Of a DNA stretch of 64,000 nucleotides, positions 47,340 through 57,496 are shown piece after piece; within the stretch, counting starts at the first letter, position 1; each line of letters opens with the position of its first letter. Under the pieces are notes generated by a model, which saw only the letters and a list, made by a program, of their open reading frames with translations, was not told the origin of the DNA and did no database searches. This DNA is from Mytilus californianus (Eukaryota; Mollusca; Bivalvia; Mytilida; Mytilidae): positions 56,471,318 through 56,535,317 of the forward strand of contig NW_026262593.1 in NCBI RefSeq assembly GCF_021869535.1, in the 5' to 3' direction. The position numbers were made by a program, and so were the translations under genes.

Positions 47340-48240
47340 TCCTTTGACATAACCTTGCTTCATCAACTTTCTGCTCAAACACTGGTAACGTAATAGACTG
47401 GTAGTCTGAGTAGCAGCTACAAGATTAATTACGAAATGAGTTGGGAAATGTATATCCCATATGCAGGTAAAGCTGGTATATTGCTGCTAAAGTGGGGTAA
47501 TTTATAATTTCAAAATCAGAATCGTCTCGTTTGTTATAGATTATGGTACTGAGATTACCGCTCATGTCATATTCGAGGTATGAGTCTAAAAATGAGGCAA
47601 AGAATATCATCAATATTCTAGTATCTGAATGTAAAATTAAATTATCAGGCTTCTTTGATCTTCTTGTTTTTGATGAGTGATTGATGGAACTCCTACTCCT
47701 ATGAAAAAAAGTAAGAGATCTGCAAGGAGAGGCGCACAGTATGTATCCATTGTTGAAAAAGTCTATCTCAACATTTAACAAATATGTTGTCAAAATGAAA
47801 CTCCAGTATACTGATCATTTGTTCCTCTGTGTAGCATGTTTTACCTTTTTGTTCACCATTTACAAATTATGCCGTATGGTATCCAAAAACAATACATCTA
47901 TAGCATATGCTACCATTTGAATAATGAAAAGCATTATGGATTATTTGTTTTAGACTATTTTTCAATTGCATATGGTGAATGATGGTAAAGAGGACTAAAA
48001 AATCAAAAAATGATAGAATTAATTTCAGAGAAAGATCGAGATTTGAAATTATATGAAAGTTATTTCGATTCTTTTCGAATCCACATATGGTAAATAGAGT
48101 TTCACGGTATTTTGTCAATCTAATGAACAATTATTTTGTATAACATGCAGGTGAGCCGGCAATGTACCGTTGTTTGTACGGGATTTTGTGAAGCTTAGGT
48201 ATCCAATAAAAATATGGTAGGTCCTCACATTTGCGGTTTA
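47340..48240 (-). pseudogene. Broken reverse transcriptase of a retroelement
   Basis: Minus-strand fragments in several frames line up in the order of one reverse transcriptase: LPYFYWIPKLHK near 48190-48224, NAFHYSNGS near 47920, YNKRDD with INYP near 47520, and RKLMKQGYVKGRLVLF near 47345. Frameshifts and stops separate them, and the catalytic YxDD block was not found intact. This is a dead copy lying in an intron of the lectin gene, same strand. I recall this reverse transcriptase type as common in mussel genomes; a Penelope-like or LINE assignment cannot be settled by eye. Confidence 0.6.
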
Positions 48241-49334
48241 ATGTAATGTTCATTGTAACCATGAAGGTCTTATGATTCGCCGAAATCACTTCCTTGTCAA
48301 TGATATGTTTTTGTATATGGTTTAACCTGAGTGCTCATTTATTCCCAATTCTTTTACAAGGCACTCATAGTAGTACGATTTACATACAACAACAATATTA
48401 ATTCAAGCTTTATGCACAGGAACGTCAACATATATCATGAAAAGATGATAGACATTTCACAGCTTCTTTGTCTCTGAAAACGGACTTTGGTCGATCATTT
48501 TCTTATGAATTCGACGTTTAATCAGAATTCGGACAAAGTGTCCAGTTCAACTACTTCTCGTTTGGCCTATGCTCTGGCGTAGTCCTCAATGGACACGATG
48601 AACCACGGATGTGCCGGTCCAATTAAAAGCATGTAAATATTTAGAACGTATATTAGGTTTCACGGTTATTTTTTTTTTATTGCATTTGGATTGTTAGCTT
48701 GTTCACTTGCAAGTTCTTGAATTGGTATTTTTCTAATGTTGTGATAATATTGTGGGGATACATTTTTCCGTTTCTTATAATTTCGAATCTTTTGACGAAT
48801 GTATTACAGTTTTATTTCAGAAAAGATGTTTGTATGATATTTTAAATCGAGAATAATAAATGACGCAGAAACAACAAAACTCAATAGTTACGGATACCCT
48901 TTTTAGACGTTAAATACAGTTACTGATACCAGTCTTTACAGTTACCCATCTATCATCGCATTTTGTTGGACGGTTGATTTTTCTATTGAGCGGTTGAACT
49001 ATAAAAAAAAGCTTTGTATTTCAGTTTCAAATTTAGTAATACGTTAAAATAGACACGAAATAACGCAGAATAATACATCATTATTACAAAATTGACAAAA
49101 GAAATATTGACCAGAAACATTGTCCGCCATCTTTGGATATACGTAACTGCCTTATGGATATCACATTTACCTCATTGATGTTTGGTCGAAGTATTATTTT
49201 ATTTCTTTACAGGTCAGGTGTTTCAACGTCTCTCAGATGATGAAACGCTGTGATGTCTTATCAAACTTAATAGTTTTGTTTTCAATTATTTTAGTCGCAA
49301 TATTTGCAGAATATCTACATTTGTAAGCGATACA
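48241..49334. other. Intron sequence, no gene seen
   Basis: The part up to about 48640 may be further 5' sequence of the broken reverse transcriptase. A T-rich tract lies at 48669-48678. Nothing else was recognised. Confidence 0.35.
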
Positions 49335-49495
49335 TGGGATGGGGCTAGACAGCAAACGCGTGATATGTTCAGTACTTTACTATTTCCTGTACATTTGTTT
49401 TATCATAATCAGTTTATAGATTACAACATCGCTGAAATCCGTAATTTTTTAAATAAACCAGGAATTTAAATACCATGCATATTCTAAAATTTTAT
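49335..49495 (-). pseudogene. Decayed TSP1 exon with internal deletion
   Basis: On the minus strand the string around AAATGTACAGGAAATAGTAA, then GAACATATCAC, matches the 3' part of the TSP1 exons (compare the exon at 44453). The flank at 49457-49493 (CCAGGAATTTAAATACCATG and on) resembles the intron just upstream of exon 44453. The cysteine-rich 5' half is missing and stops are present. It lies between the LDLa exon and the first intact TSP1 exon, where an extra repeat would be expected. Confidence 0.6.
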
Positions 49496-50125
49496 TGATA
49501 ATTATAGTGAGATGGAATTTGCCAAGATAAAAAAATTACTCAACTGTTCGGCGTGCGGCTGCTTCGTTCAATCAACAGAAATCAAACTTTCAAATAAATG
49601 TTACTATCCAAATGAAGGACTTTATCCTTGGTCAATAAATTGTTTAAGAATATTTAATAATTTCTAAATAGGGTGATATACAGTATGTTGCAAGATAAAT
49701 CACCCAAAACATTTGTATTTTGTCCGCTCGGTCGAGTTTGACGTACAGCTAGCCATAGAAAATACAGTTTATAATAATTACAGTCACATAGGCCGTATTA
49801 CATTTCAACTAGTAATTTTAGAAATATATCAATAAAAAAAAGTTAAAGCTATTCAGAAAATAACATAATTAAACATTAAGAAAGAATTTAGAAAACTTCA
49901 TTTTGTGGGTTAAGTTTAAACAATAGCTTGATGAAATCAATTGAATTAGATTGGGCAACATGCCAAGCTTATATATCCCTTTCCTTTTTGTGGGTATTTT
50001 GTTTATAAAACAGCTGCCCCCCGTACAGAAGTGTCTTACTATTTTTTTCCAGCGACCCGGCAGTAATATACAAAGAAAACCTAACCCGACTCGTCAGCAT
50101 TCCTCACTTAAAATTTCTAACTTAC

Positions 50126-50245
50126 CACACCCTTCTTCGTCGGTTTTATCGGAACAGTCTGCAAAACCATCACATTTCATTGAGGCAGGTATACACTGGA
50201 ACTGTTTTGCACAAGTAAACTTTTCTGATCGGCACTTCAAAAGCG
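50126..50245 (-). CDS. LDL-receptor class A domain exon
   Basis: 120 bp (40 codons), phase 1-1, acceptor TTACAG and donor TGTG|GTAAGT. It encodes ALLKCRSEKFTCAKQFQCIP, then CDGFADCSDKTDEEGC: six cysteines and the calcium-binding CDGxxDCxDxxDE signature, all acidic ligands present. LDLa modules bind ligands in receptors and secreted proteins. Its exon boundaries coincide exactly with the domain, a textbook shuffled module. It sits between the helix exon at 50703 and the first TSP1 exon at 45088, all on the minus strand. Confidence 0.93.
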
Positions 50246-50702
50246 CTGTAAGAAAATATGGAGACTTAAATGATAAATTCGTCTCAGTAAGTTTCATATC
50301 CGTGCAGAAATGACACGTATCAAGCCAAAGACAAATGAAACTGCATTAAAATTACTCTTAATCACACGCTACCGTATGCTCAGTTAATATTTGTCTTTGT
50401 GCTTCATGCATTTTGTTTAAACAAACATAACTTGGTCATGTGCTAAAATGCTATCTTTTGAAAACGTATGCACATAATTGTGCACACTTAAAGACTTTTC
50501 TTACTGCATACAATGAATCAAATCCACGTTTTGGTACTGAATGGCTCCGATGCCACCTCAACATTTATTATCAGAATATGGCCTCTGTTTCAATTTAAAA
50601 ACAAAATTATTATACATTTTTGTAAAAAAAAAAGTTTTTAAAATGAGAAACTCAAAATAAAGTTATTATGGTATCGTAATGCTTATAATCTAAGAAAAAT
50701 AC

Positions 50703-50807
50703 CATCTGATTTTATTTCTCCCACACTTTTCAAAGTCTTGTCTATCTTAGATGACATCAATGTTAGATTTGACAGCAACTTATCTGTCGATGATTCTAGT
50801 TTTGTAA
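50703..50807 (-). CDS. 105-bp helix exon, type beta (second copy)
   Basis: Exactly 105 bp (35 codons), phase 1-1, acceptor TTGTAG and donor GATG|GTATTT. It reads VTKLESSTDKLLSNLTLMSS then KIDKTLKSVGEIKSDG: heptad-like hydrophobic spacing with an N-L-T glycosylation site. It is about 60% identical by eye to the exon at 52172, so the two are tandem duplicates. No known domain was recognised; it probably extends the coiled-coil stalk of the lectin. Confidence 0.75.
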
Positions 50808-51347
50808 CTACAAATGCAAGGACAGATTGCCTATAAGATGTATAATACAAACTTTGTAAATATTACTGTCCTGTGCTTCAAAATACTCAAAATACCTAGA
50901 TTGATTTTTTTTTTTTTTATTAGTTCCTTCTTTGACTAACGGATTAAGGTCAAATTTAGTTGTGACCTTATCAATATTATATTTAGACCAGGGTCTTTTT
51001 CCGGTTCTTGGTACATGTTTTAAGTTCTTATTGGTAGTCTGTTGTACATTTTTTATGGATACTTAGATAATTATTGTCAGAAAAGATATTAAATATATGT
51101 TATGCAATAAAATTCTTTCAGATTACCCATCATTCTAGTATTAAAACACCACATGATCATATATGATTCCAACATCAATAAATGGTGTTAGTTGTTATAG
51201 TTATTTTTATTAGGATTCTACTATTCTCTCCGATATTCGGTCCTTCATATTTAGTGAATTCCAAACTTCATACTTTCCTGCTTCGAGGCGATAAATTCCG
51301 ATGTGACCACTGGACGACCTCTGGTTCACACTATTAAAGAACGAATT

Positions 51348-51368
51348 TCTCTCTCTCTCTCTCTCTCC
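51348..51368. repeat. (TC)n microsatellite
   Basis: About ten TC units; (GA)n in the sense of the lectin transcript. A similar tract at 53411-53431 lies in the equivalent place below the other alpha exon, so it seems to have been duplicated with the exon. Confidence 0.85.
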
Positions 51369-51503
51369 GAAGTATCCCAAAATATACATTTTATTATGTT
51401 GTGTGTTGTGTATGAACAAAATATTTCAAACATACTAGTGTGCTTATGAGTGTAGTGTGTTATTTCTCGTAAGACGAAACTGCATAGAAAACACAACATG
51501 TAC

Positions 51504-51608
51504 CTCTTGTTGTTGCTTCCATTACATCCTCAGTCATTTTTTGTAATTTAGATGTTATCAATATATTGTTGAACGACACATTCTTCATATATGACTCCAT
51601 TGCAGCTT
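51504..51608 (-). CDS. 105-bp helix exon, type alpha (second intact copy)
   Basis: 105 bp (35 codons), phase 1-1, acceptor TTATAG and donor AGAG|GTACAT. It reads EAAMESYMKNVSFNNILITS then KLQKMTEDVMEATTRG, predicted helical, with an N-V-S sequon. It is a duplicate of exon 53481-53585 and of the dead copy at 51671. No family was recognised. In the gene model it lies between two beta exons, giving an alpha-beta-alpha-beta alternation. Confidence 0.75.
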
Positions 51609-51670
51609 CTATAAATAGAACGAAACTGTTCTGATGTGTCACACAATATTATAAAGAATTACTCATATAC

Positions 51671-51774
51671 CTCGGGTAGTTGCTTCCATATTATTCTTTA
51701 TAATATTTTGTAATTATTTGGCATCAATGTATTATTTACTGAAACCTGCTTCATACACGAATCCACTGTAATTT
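51671..51774 (-). pseudogene. Dead helix exon (type alpha) with 1-bp deletion
   Basis: Aligns over its whole length with the alpha exons, and both splice sites are still present (GAAAG acceptor, GAG|GTATAT donor). It is 104 bp instead of 105, and the lost base shifts the frame into TAA after a run matching KQVSVNNTLMPN. Downstream, the other frame resumes NMEATTRG. Including it would break the protein, so it is expected to be skipped or to trigger decay of the transcript. Confidence 0.8.
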
Positions 51775-52171
51775 CTTTCAATAGAACGAAATATCTGGTT
51801 GTTTTTATATGTTTAAGGTGTTTTGTCTACCTCTCATTATTAAGATAATTAGATTTAAAGTATACGTCATTAATTGTTAATCGATGAATTTATTAGGAAT
51901 ACTTTAAGTAAGATATACTATGCTCCGACAGTAATAAATCATGCAAAATACACAATTTGCAGAAAAATGGTTAAACTTGTTTTTTTCGCATTAATACATT
52001 GCTTTATGTTCAACTTAATATTTGTTTATTTTTTTGATAAAATGACATTTCTTTTCAATATTTCCTTAGCATTTTGTTGGAAATGAGTATCAGTTTTGAC
52101 CAATACGGAATACTTATTTATATATATAAATATCTTGTAAAAGATCCTGCGCGTAACAAAAGAGAAATTAC

Positions 52172-52276
52172 CATCAGCTTTCAGGTCTTCCACAACTGAA
52201 AAAGTCTTTTCTATCTTAGAAGACAGCAATGTTAGGTTTGACAGAAACTGATCTGTCTGTGATTCTAATTCAGTTA
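52172..52276 (-). CDS. 105-bp helix exon, type beta (first copy)
   Basis: 105 bp (35 codons), phase 1-1, acceptor ATTAG and donor GATG|GTAATT. It reads VTELESQTDQFLSNLTLLSS then KIEKTFSVVEDLKADG, a likely coiled-coil segment with an N-L-T sequon at the same place as in the exon at 50703. Following the alpha exon at 53481, whose last base is T, the first residue would be Leu and not Val. Confidence 0.75.
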
Positions 52277-52629
52277 CTAATAATAAAAAAAAGATCAAAC
52301 ATTTCACCTTTATCGCACAGAAAAACTAAAAAAAAAAATAGATGCCTGTTTTTCAAAGATATTAATGTTGAAAATACCTTCGCTCTATTGATTTTATTTG
52401 GTTCCTACTACTACCAGTATATATTTAGATCAAGGTAAGTTGTGAGCCAATAATTGTTGGTGGGGTTCTTGATGCTCAGTCTTTCGATTTCTATATTTCT
52501 GTCCTTTTGTCGTTTTTATTTTAAGGCATTGTGTATTGTTTACTTTTATTTGATGACATGTTTTACACCCTTCTTTCAAGCCTTATTGTGTTTGCCTTGT
52601 GGAAACATGAATTAGTTTTGTCATAAAAG

Positions 52630-52990
52630 AGAGATGAAAGATACCAAAGGGACATTCAAACTCATCAGTCGAAAATAAACTGAGAACATCATGGCTTAAA
52701 AAGTAAAATACCAACAGACAATAAAAGTTTACAAAACACAACATAGAAATCTAAAGACTGAGCAACACGAACACCACCAAAATTGGGGTGATCTAAGGTG
52801 CTACGGAAAAAGAAACAGATCATGCAACACATGTGACACTCGTCGTGTTGCTCATGCTAGTACAAACCCGGTAATTCGGTCTAATTCGGAAGGTCACATT
52901 CGCAAAAAGTGGACGGGATTGTAGTTACGACATATTCGTTATCATCTGTGAAACGGATATTCCGCAAAGGTCAACCAACTCATGATGGCG
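52630..52990. repeat. Dispersed mussel-type repeat, second copy
   Basis: Matches 39945-40260 (AGATACCAAAGGGACATTCA, TGGGGTGATCTAAGGTGCTA, CGTCGTGTTGCTCATG). Confidence 0.75.
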
Positions 52991-53032
52991 TCCGTACAAT
53001 TTACGAAGGAATGATTTCAACTTCACCGCTTG

Positions 53033-53284
53033 GATTGATTGATTGATTGATTAGTACTAGTGTTTTAACGCTAGTTAATTTGGACTATTTCGTGGCGGCC
53101 AGTTTTTATTGGCGGAGGAAGCCGGAGTGCCCGGAGAAAACCACCGACTTTCGATAGGAAAACTGACAATCCTAGTCAGTTGAGATTGGAGTCGAGTGCA
53201 CCCGCACGAGCGGAGTTCGAACTCACAACCTCAGTGTTGACTGGCTAGTGATAGTACTTAAACCACTTGGCCACCGAGGCCCCC
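53033..53284 (-). mobile_element. Complete tRNA-derived SINE
   Basis: Minus strand: the head GGGGCCTCGGTGGCCAAGTGG contains a perfect A box (TGGCCAAGTGG). It is followed by the B box GAGTTCGAACTCC, a conserved GC-rich body (GGTGGTTTTCTCCGGGCACT and on) and a 3' tail of (ATCA)n. About 250 bp. The body matches SINEs that I recall as widespread in molluscs. It lies in an intron of the lectin gene, same strand. Confidence 0.85.
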
Positions 53285-53410
53285 TTCACCACTGGGAACT
53301 CTTGGCTTAATATCTCTCTTGTGATAGAAAATACAAGCTCTGGAGTATCGTATCAACAAGGAGATATATACTACGTATGCAGGCGCTGTTTCAGCACTTC
53401 GGAGGTCCGA

Positions 53411-53431
53411 ATCTCTCTCTCTCTCTCTCTC
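53411..53431. repeat. (TC)n microsatellite
   Basis: About ten TC units, 50 bp from the alpha helix exon; counterpart of the tract at 51348. Confidence 0.85.
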
Positions 53432-53480
53432 ATTGTTGACTTAATTGACAATAAAATCACAGTGTTAACACAGCATGCAC

Positions 53481-53585
53481 ATCTTGTTGTTGATTCCATT
53501 GCATCCTCTGCCATCTTCTGTAAGTCAGATATAATCAATGTGATGTTGAATGACATTTGCCTCATATATGATTCTATTGCAGCTT
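53481..53585 (-). CDS. 105-bp helix exon, type alpha (first copy)
   Basis: 105 bp (35 codons), phase 1-1, acceptor TTCCAG. It reads EAAIESYMRQMSFNITLIIS then DLQKMAEDAMESTTR, with an N-I-T sequon. The donor keeps GT (GAT|GTGCAT), but the exon's last base is T where the sister exon has G, a weaker donor context. Spliced to the beta exon at 52172 the split codon is TTA (Leu). Spliced straight to the alpha exon at 51504 it would be TAA, a stop. So exon order matters for this copy. Confidence 0.7.
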
Positions 53586-53967
53586 CTGGAAATAGAACAA
53601 AATATATGGTTGTTTCGCTTTACATGTAATATATGTTATTTTGTTCATCTCTATGTCCACATTTTACGGACGTGATGTGGAAGTGTGTGCTCCTTACACA
53701 TGACAATGGAAGCCACGGTTCACATATAAACATAGACATCAGGATATATTATTGTATGCGGACGACGAAAAGAGCAACCTAGAGGTTTGAATTGCAAAGA
53801 TTATAATATCACAATCGATAAAAAATTCTCTTGAAAAAAAAAACAAACAAATATCTTGTTTGTTATAGATGTGTTCTATGATCAGAGACTATGATTATTA
53901 GGACTATCAACAACAAATCTGTTGCTATATTTCAATATATAATTTGATAAAGACATGCTGACATAAA

Positions 53968-55400
53968 ACTAGAGGCTCTAAAGAGCCTGTGTCGCTCACC
54001 TTGGTCTCTGTGCATATTCGAGAAAAGACACGCTCCAACATTGTAGACAAGAATAGAATTCATGACAAAAAATCTGCTTTGTTGATCGTGTATTGCTGAT
54101 CACTTAGCCTGTTTAGTTTCTCTCTATCTTTAGTTTTTGCTCAAAACACAAAAGAGGATAAAAAATCCTCATTTAAGGGCAATCACTCCTATAAAGAGTC
54201 GCAGTCAACTAAACAATATCGGCAAAATTTGACTTGTGAGTAGATCTCGGCGTGCTGATCATTATTATGATTTAAAGTGTATCTTTATCTATTATAATTT
54301 TCTATCATATGTTGCAAAACTAAAAAAAAAAAAAGGGAGGGGGTGTAAATTGTCTTTACAGGGTAATGACTCCAATAAGGAATCGTCTGACCACTTCCTT
54401 CATATTGTCTTCGTTGTAGATTTTGTTTTGCTGATCATTTTTGCCTAGCTAAGTTCTATCTGTCCATCATAATTTTAAGATATAAGGCTAAAACGCTAAA
54501 AATGGTCAAAATCATCATCAGAGGACAATACGTCTAATAAGGAGTCAACTGACGATTTCGACCATGTTGACCTATTTGTAGAACTTGTCTTGCTGATCAT
54601 TTTAAAATTTCTTTGTATCTATTGAAGTTTTCAATTAAGTAGACAAAAATGAAAAAAAAAATGGTAAAAATGGTTATTTAAGGGCAATAACACCTATAAG
54701 AAGTCATTTGACAGTTTAGACATGTATGGACAATTGGTAGAGCTCAACAATCTCAACAATTTTGCTCTGGTCAGATTTTCTCTCTTTATAATGGTTTTCG
54801 AAATAGTAGACAAAACTTGCATTTTACCCCCTATGTTCCATGTTTAGCCATGTTGGCCATCTTGGTTGGAAGGCAGGTTTATCGGACGTATTTTTAAAAC
54901 TCGATACCCCAATGATGATTGTGAACAAGTGTGATTAAATTTAGCGAAGTAGTTTCAGAGGAGAAGATTATTATTTTTGTAAAAGATTACAAAAAATATG
55001 AAAAATTGTTAAAAAATAACTATTTAGGGTTTACAGTTATCTCTATCTATAATGATATTCAATATAATAACCAAAAACTGCAAAATTTACTTAAAATTAC
55101 CAATTCAGGGGCAGCAACCCCAACAACGGGTTGTCTGATTCGTCTGAAAATATCAGTGCGAAGGATCTAATACTGATGAACATGTTTATTCCATATCAAA
55201 TTGCTCTAAATGCTTTAGTTTCAGAGATATAAGCCCAAAACTGCATTTTACCCCATTGTTCTATTTTTAGCAATGTCGGTTATGTTGGTTGGCAGACAGG
55301 GTTTTTGGAGACATTCTTTAAACTAGATAACCTAATAATGATTGTGGCCAAGTTTGGTTACATTTGTCTCTACAGTTTCAATTCAATTAAAAATAAAATG
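53968..55400. repeat. Bivalve-type dispersed element with degenerate internal repeats
   Basis: Starts AGAGCCTGTGTCGCTCACC, as at 33955. It then has four or five loose units with TTAAGGGCAAT-ACTCCTAT, AGTC-ACTGAC and GTTCTATTTTTAGCAATGTC-type words. Gene-free. Confidence 0.65.
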
Positions 55401-55869
55401 ACAAAAGGGGAAAAATAATTACCCAAGCCAAATATGACAGCTATATTACTTTTAGTAATTAACCACTTATTCGGATTGTTAAACATCTATCAAACCAGAC
55501 GACTGATTTGATTATTGAATGGTCTTTGTTTTGTTTCATATTGTTAAACAAATAAAGTCCAAACTAAGAATTTTGTTTACAATTTTAAGTCCGTTATTTA
55601 TGTTATGATATTTTTAGAAAAACTGCGAAATTAAATACACGCGAATTCATCGACAATCCCAAATTGCGAAAATAAGTACTCGTAAAAAAAGTACATACAC
55701 AGTATCTAAACAAAAATACCAGCTTTTTTTTATTAAAAAAGAAAGGATAGTATCAACTTTCAGTTGAAGACAGCAACGCAACAACACTAATAACAAAAAT
55801 CCGTTTGGTGGTAGAGTCTCTGAATGAATGGCCGCATTAAGTTATGCAAATATCTTGATAGAGTTCAGT

Positions 55870-56441
55870 CTACCAAACAGCAAAATTCCACATGTATTTG
55901 ATTATGTCAATATTGCCTGTGAAATCACGAATAAAAATTGACCAGAAGTAAATCCAGGGGACATAAAAAGAGATGATAAATTGGCGTCTAAAATGCTTTT
56001 TTTATCTTTCGAAGCAGAAGAACTTACTCCATGAGAAAATAATAGAGGAAGGCCTTTACAAACGTTCTTGAAAATGGCAATAGATTGATACTTCATCTGT
56101 CCCTTAATTTCCCCGGTTATTAAAAGAAGATAGAAGAAATATTATAGTGGGAGTCTATCAACTTAAACTTGCTCCAAGTTATACAAGAGAACACCTAGAT
56201 AACGATGGTAGTTATGAAGTGTATACATGTGACCATGAAGAGAATCTATTATGTGCTAAAATTAAATCAAGACATATATATCATCAAAATGCTATCTTGT
56301 ATGGGTTCATTTTTATGACATTAGTGTCTCAAGCTGGTATTGCCAGAGCAAAGACGGAACCTGCTCTCATATTACAGCTTTAATTTGGTATCTTGGTATT
56401 TTAGATTATCTTACCTCCGATTCATTTCTCGGAATATAATT
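55870..56441 (+). pseudogene. Broken transposase-like gene with degraded SWIM finger
   Basis: A plus-strand reading across frameshifts gives HVFDYVNIACEITNKN, then PEVNPGDIKRDDKLASKMLF, then GVYQLKLAPSYTREHLDNDG, and finally SSWYCQSKDGTCSHITALIW with YLG. The last block is a SWIM zinc finger (C-x-C-xn-C-x-H) in which the second cysteine is Ser and the spacer is shortened. At least four in-frame stops and one frame change interrupt it. I recall similar DDE-type transposase plus SWIM proteins as abundant in bivalves, and this is a dead copy. The family name (Harbinger or ISL2EU-like) is uncertain. Confidence 0.6.
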
Positions 56442-56691
56442 GGTTAAAAGCAACCGCGTAGAGACCGTGTATATTTAATATGGGGTTAGTAGGTGTGGTT
56501 TTTTTTCAATATACGGTTAGTAGTGATGTTACGTCCCTTTGTAAAAACAACGCTGTATTTAAAAAAATGATGATGAACGATAAAAATAAATTCATAAAAC
56601 ACATTTAAAGCTAACAAGTTGTTATTGTAGGCATTTGTATTGGTATAGACCAATGCAAGTAGGTTGTCACCCAATAAAGAAATTTCCGACC

Positions 56692-56692
<1 letters not shown>

Positions 56693-56724
<32 letters not shown>
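56693..56724. repeat. (TA)n microsatellite
   Basis: About 16 uninterrupted TA units. A minus-strand frame reading YIYIYIYI across it is an artefact. Confidence 0.95.
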
Positions 56725-56728
<4 letters not shown>

Positions 56729-57496
56729 TTGGTCACTTGGATACTTTGAAACTAGTAGTAAACGGATAACATTTTGAAAATAGTCGTTAAACTTTGAAGA
56801 AATGACCAAAAATGAAATTCCTTTGTTAATTATATATTTTACAGTTTTGGGTTAATTTCACTTTCAATATGTCAGGACGGTGTTATGACCAACTGCCTCC
56901 TCCAACATTTTAAAGCGTTTAAATCTTTAATTTGTTAATTATGTCAACCCTTTTTATGTCACCCCTTTGCTAAAAGGGGGAGGGGCATATTGTTACGATA
57001 TTTTTACGATATTACATTCCCCACTTAATGATTTTTTGTCCAGCTTAGTTCTCGGAGATGACAAACATTGATAAAACTGCACCCTAATGTACATCCCCAT
57101 GTGCAGATGTGCTTTTAGGGTTTGAAATCTTTAAGCTGGCCGACGTTACCATGAAAATGGCAATAAAAGTTAAGATGATTGTTTACTAACAAAGATTTGC
57201 AGAATATACGTATCAAGAATTATTCAGGCTGAGTTTAGACTTTAGACAAATTAGAGACATACGGATTGTTTAGATAAATTCAAACAAAAAAATGCCATTT
57301 CAGAATCATGTGACTTTGTAACTTGAGCGGTGGGGTATTCAACAACTTATATATTACAAATTATTAACGATGCCGGAAATCTGGTATCTATGTTCGTATT
57401 TTAATGCTTCAGATGGGCATTCCACAACAAATAAATTTCTGATGCACTTTTTTACTCTAAGAGGGATCGCTAAAGTAAAGTCATAAATATACTAAC
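56725..57496. other. Intron sequence, no gene seen
   Basis: Plain AT-rich sequence in the first large intron of the lectin model; no domain or repeat family was recognised. Confidence 0.4.

Noticed and set aside
46931-47347. 138-codon plus-strand frame with Cys- and hydrophobic-rich sequence
   Set aside because: Repeat-family strings run through it, and its end is antisense to a reverse transcriptase fragment.
56486-56809. 107-codon minus-strand frame
   Set aside because: Passes through the (TA)n microsatellite (YIYIYI) with no other coding sign.
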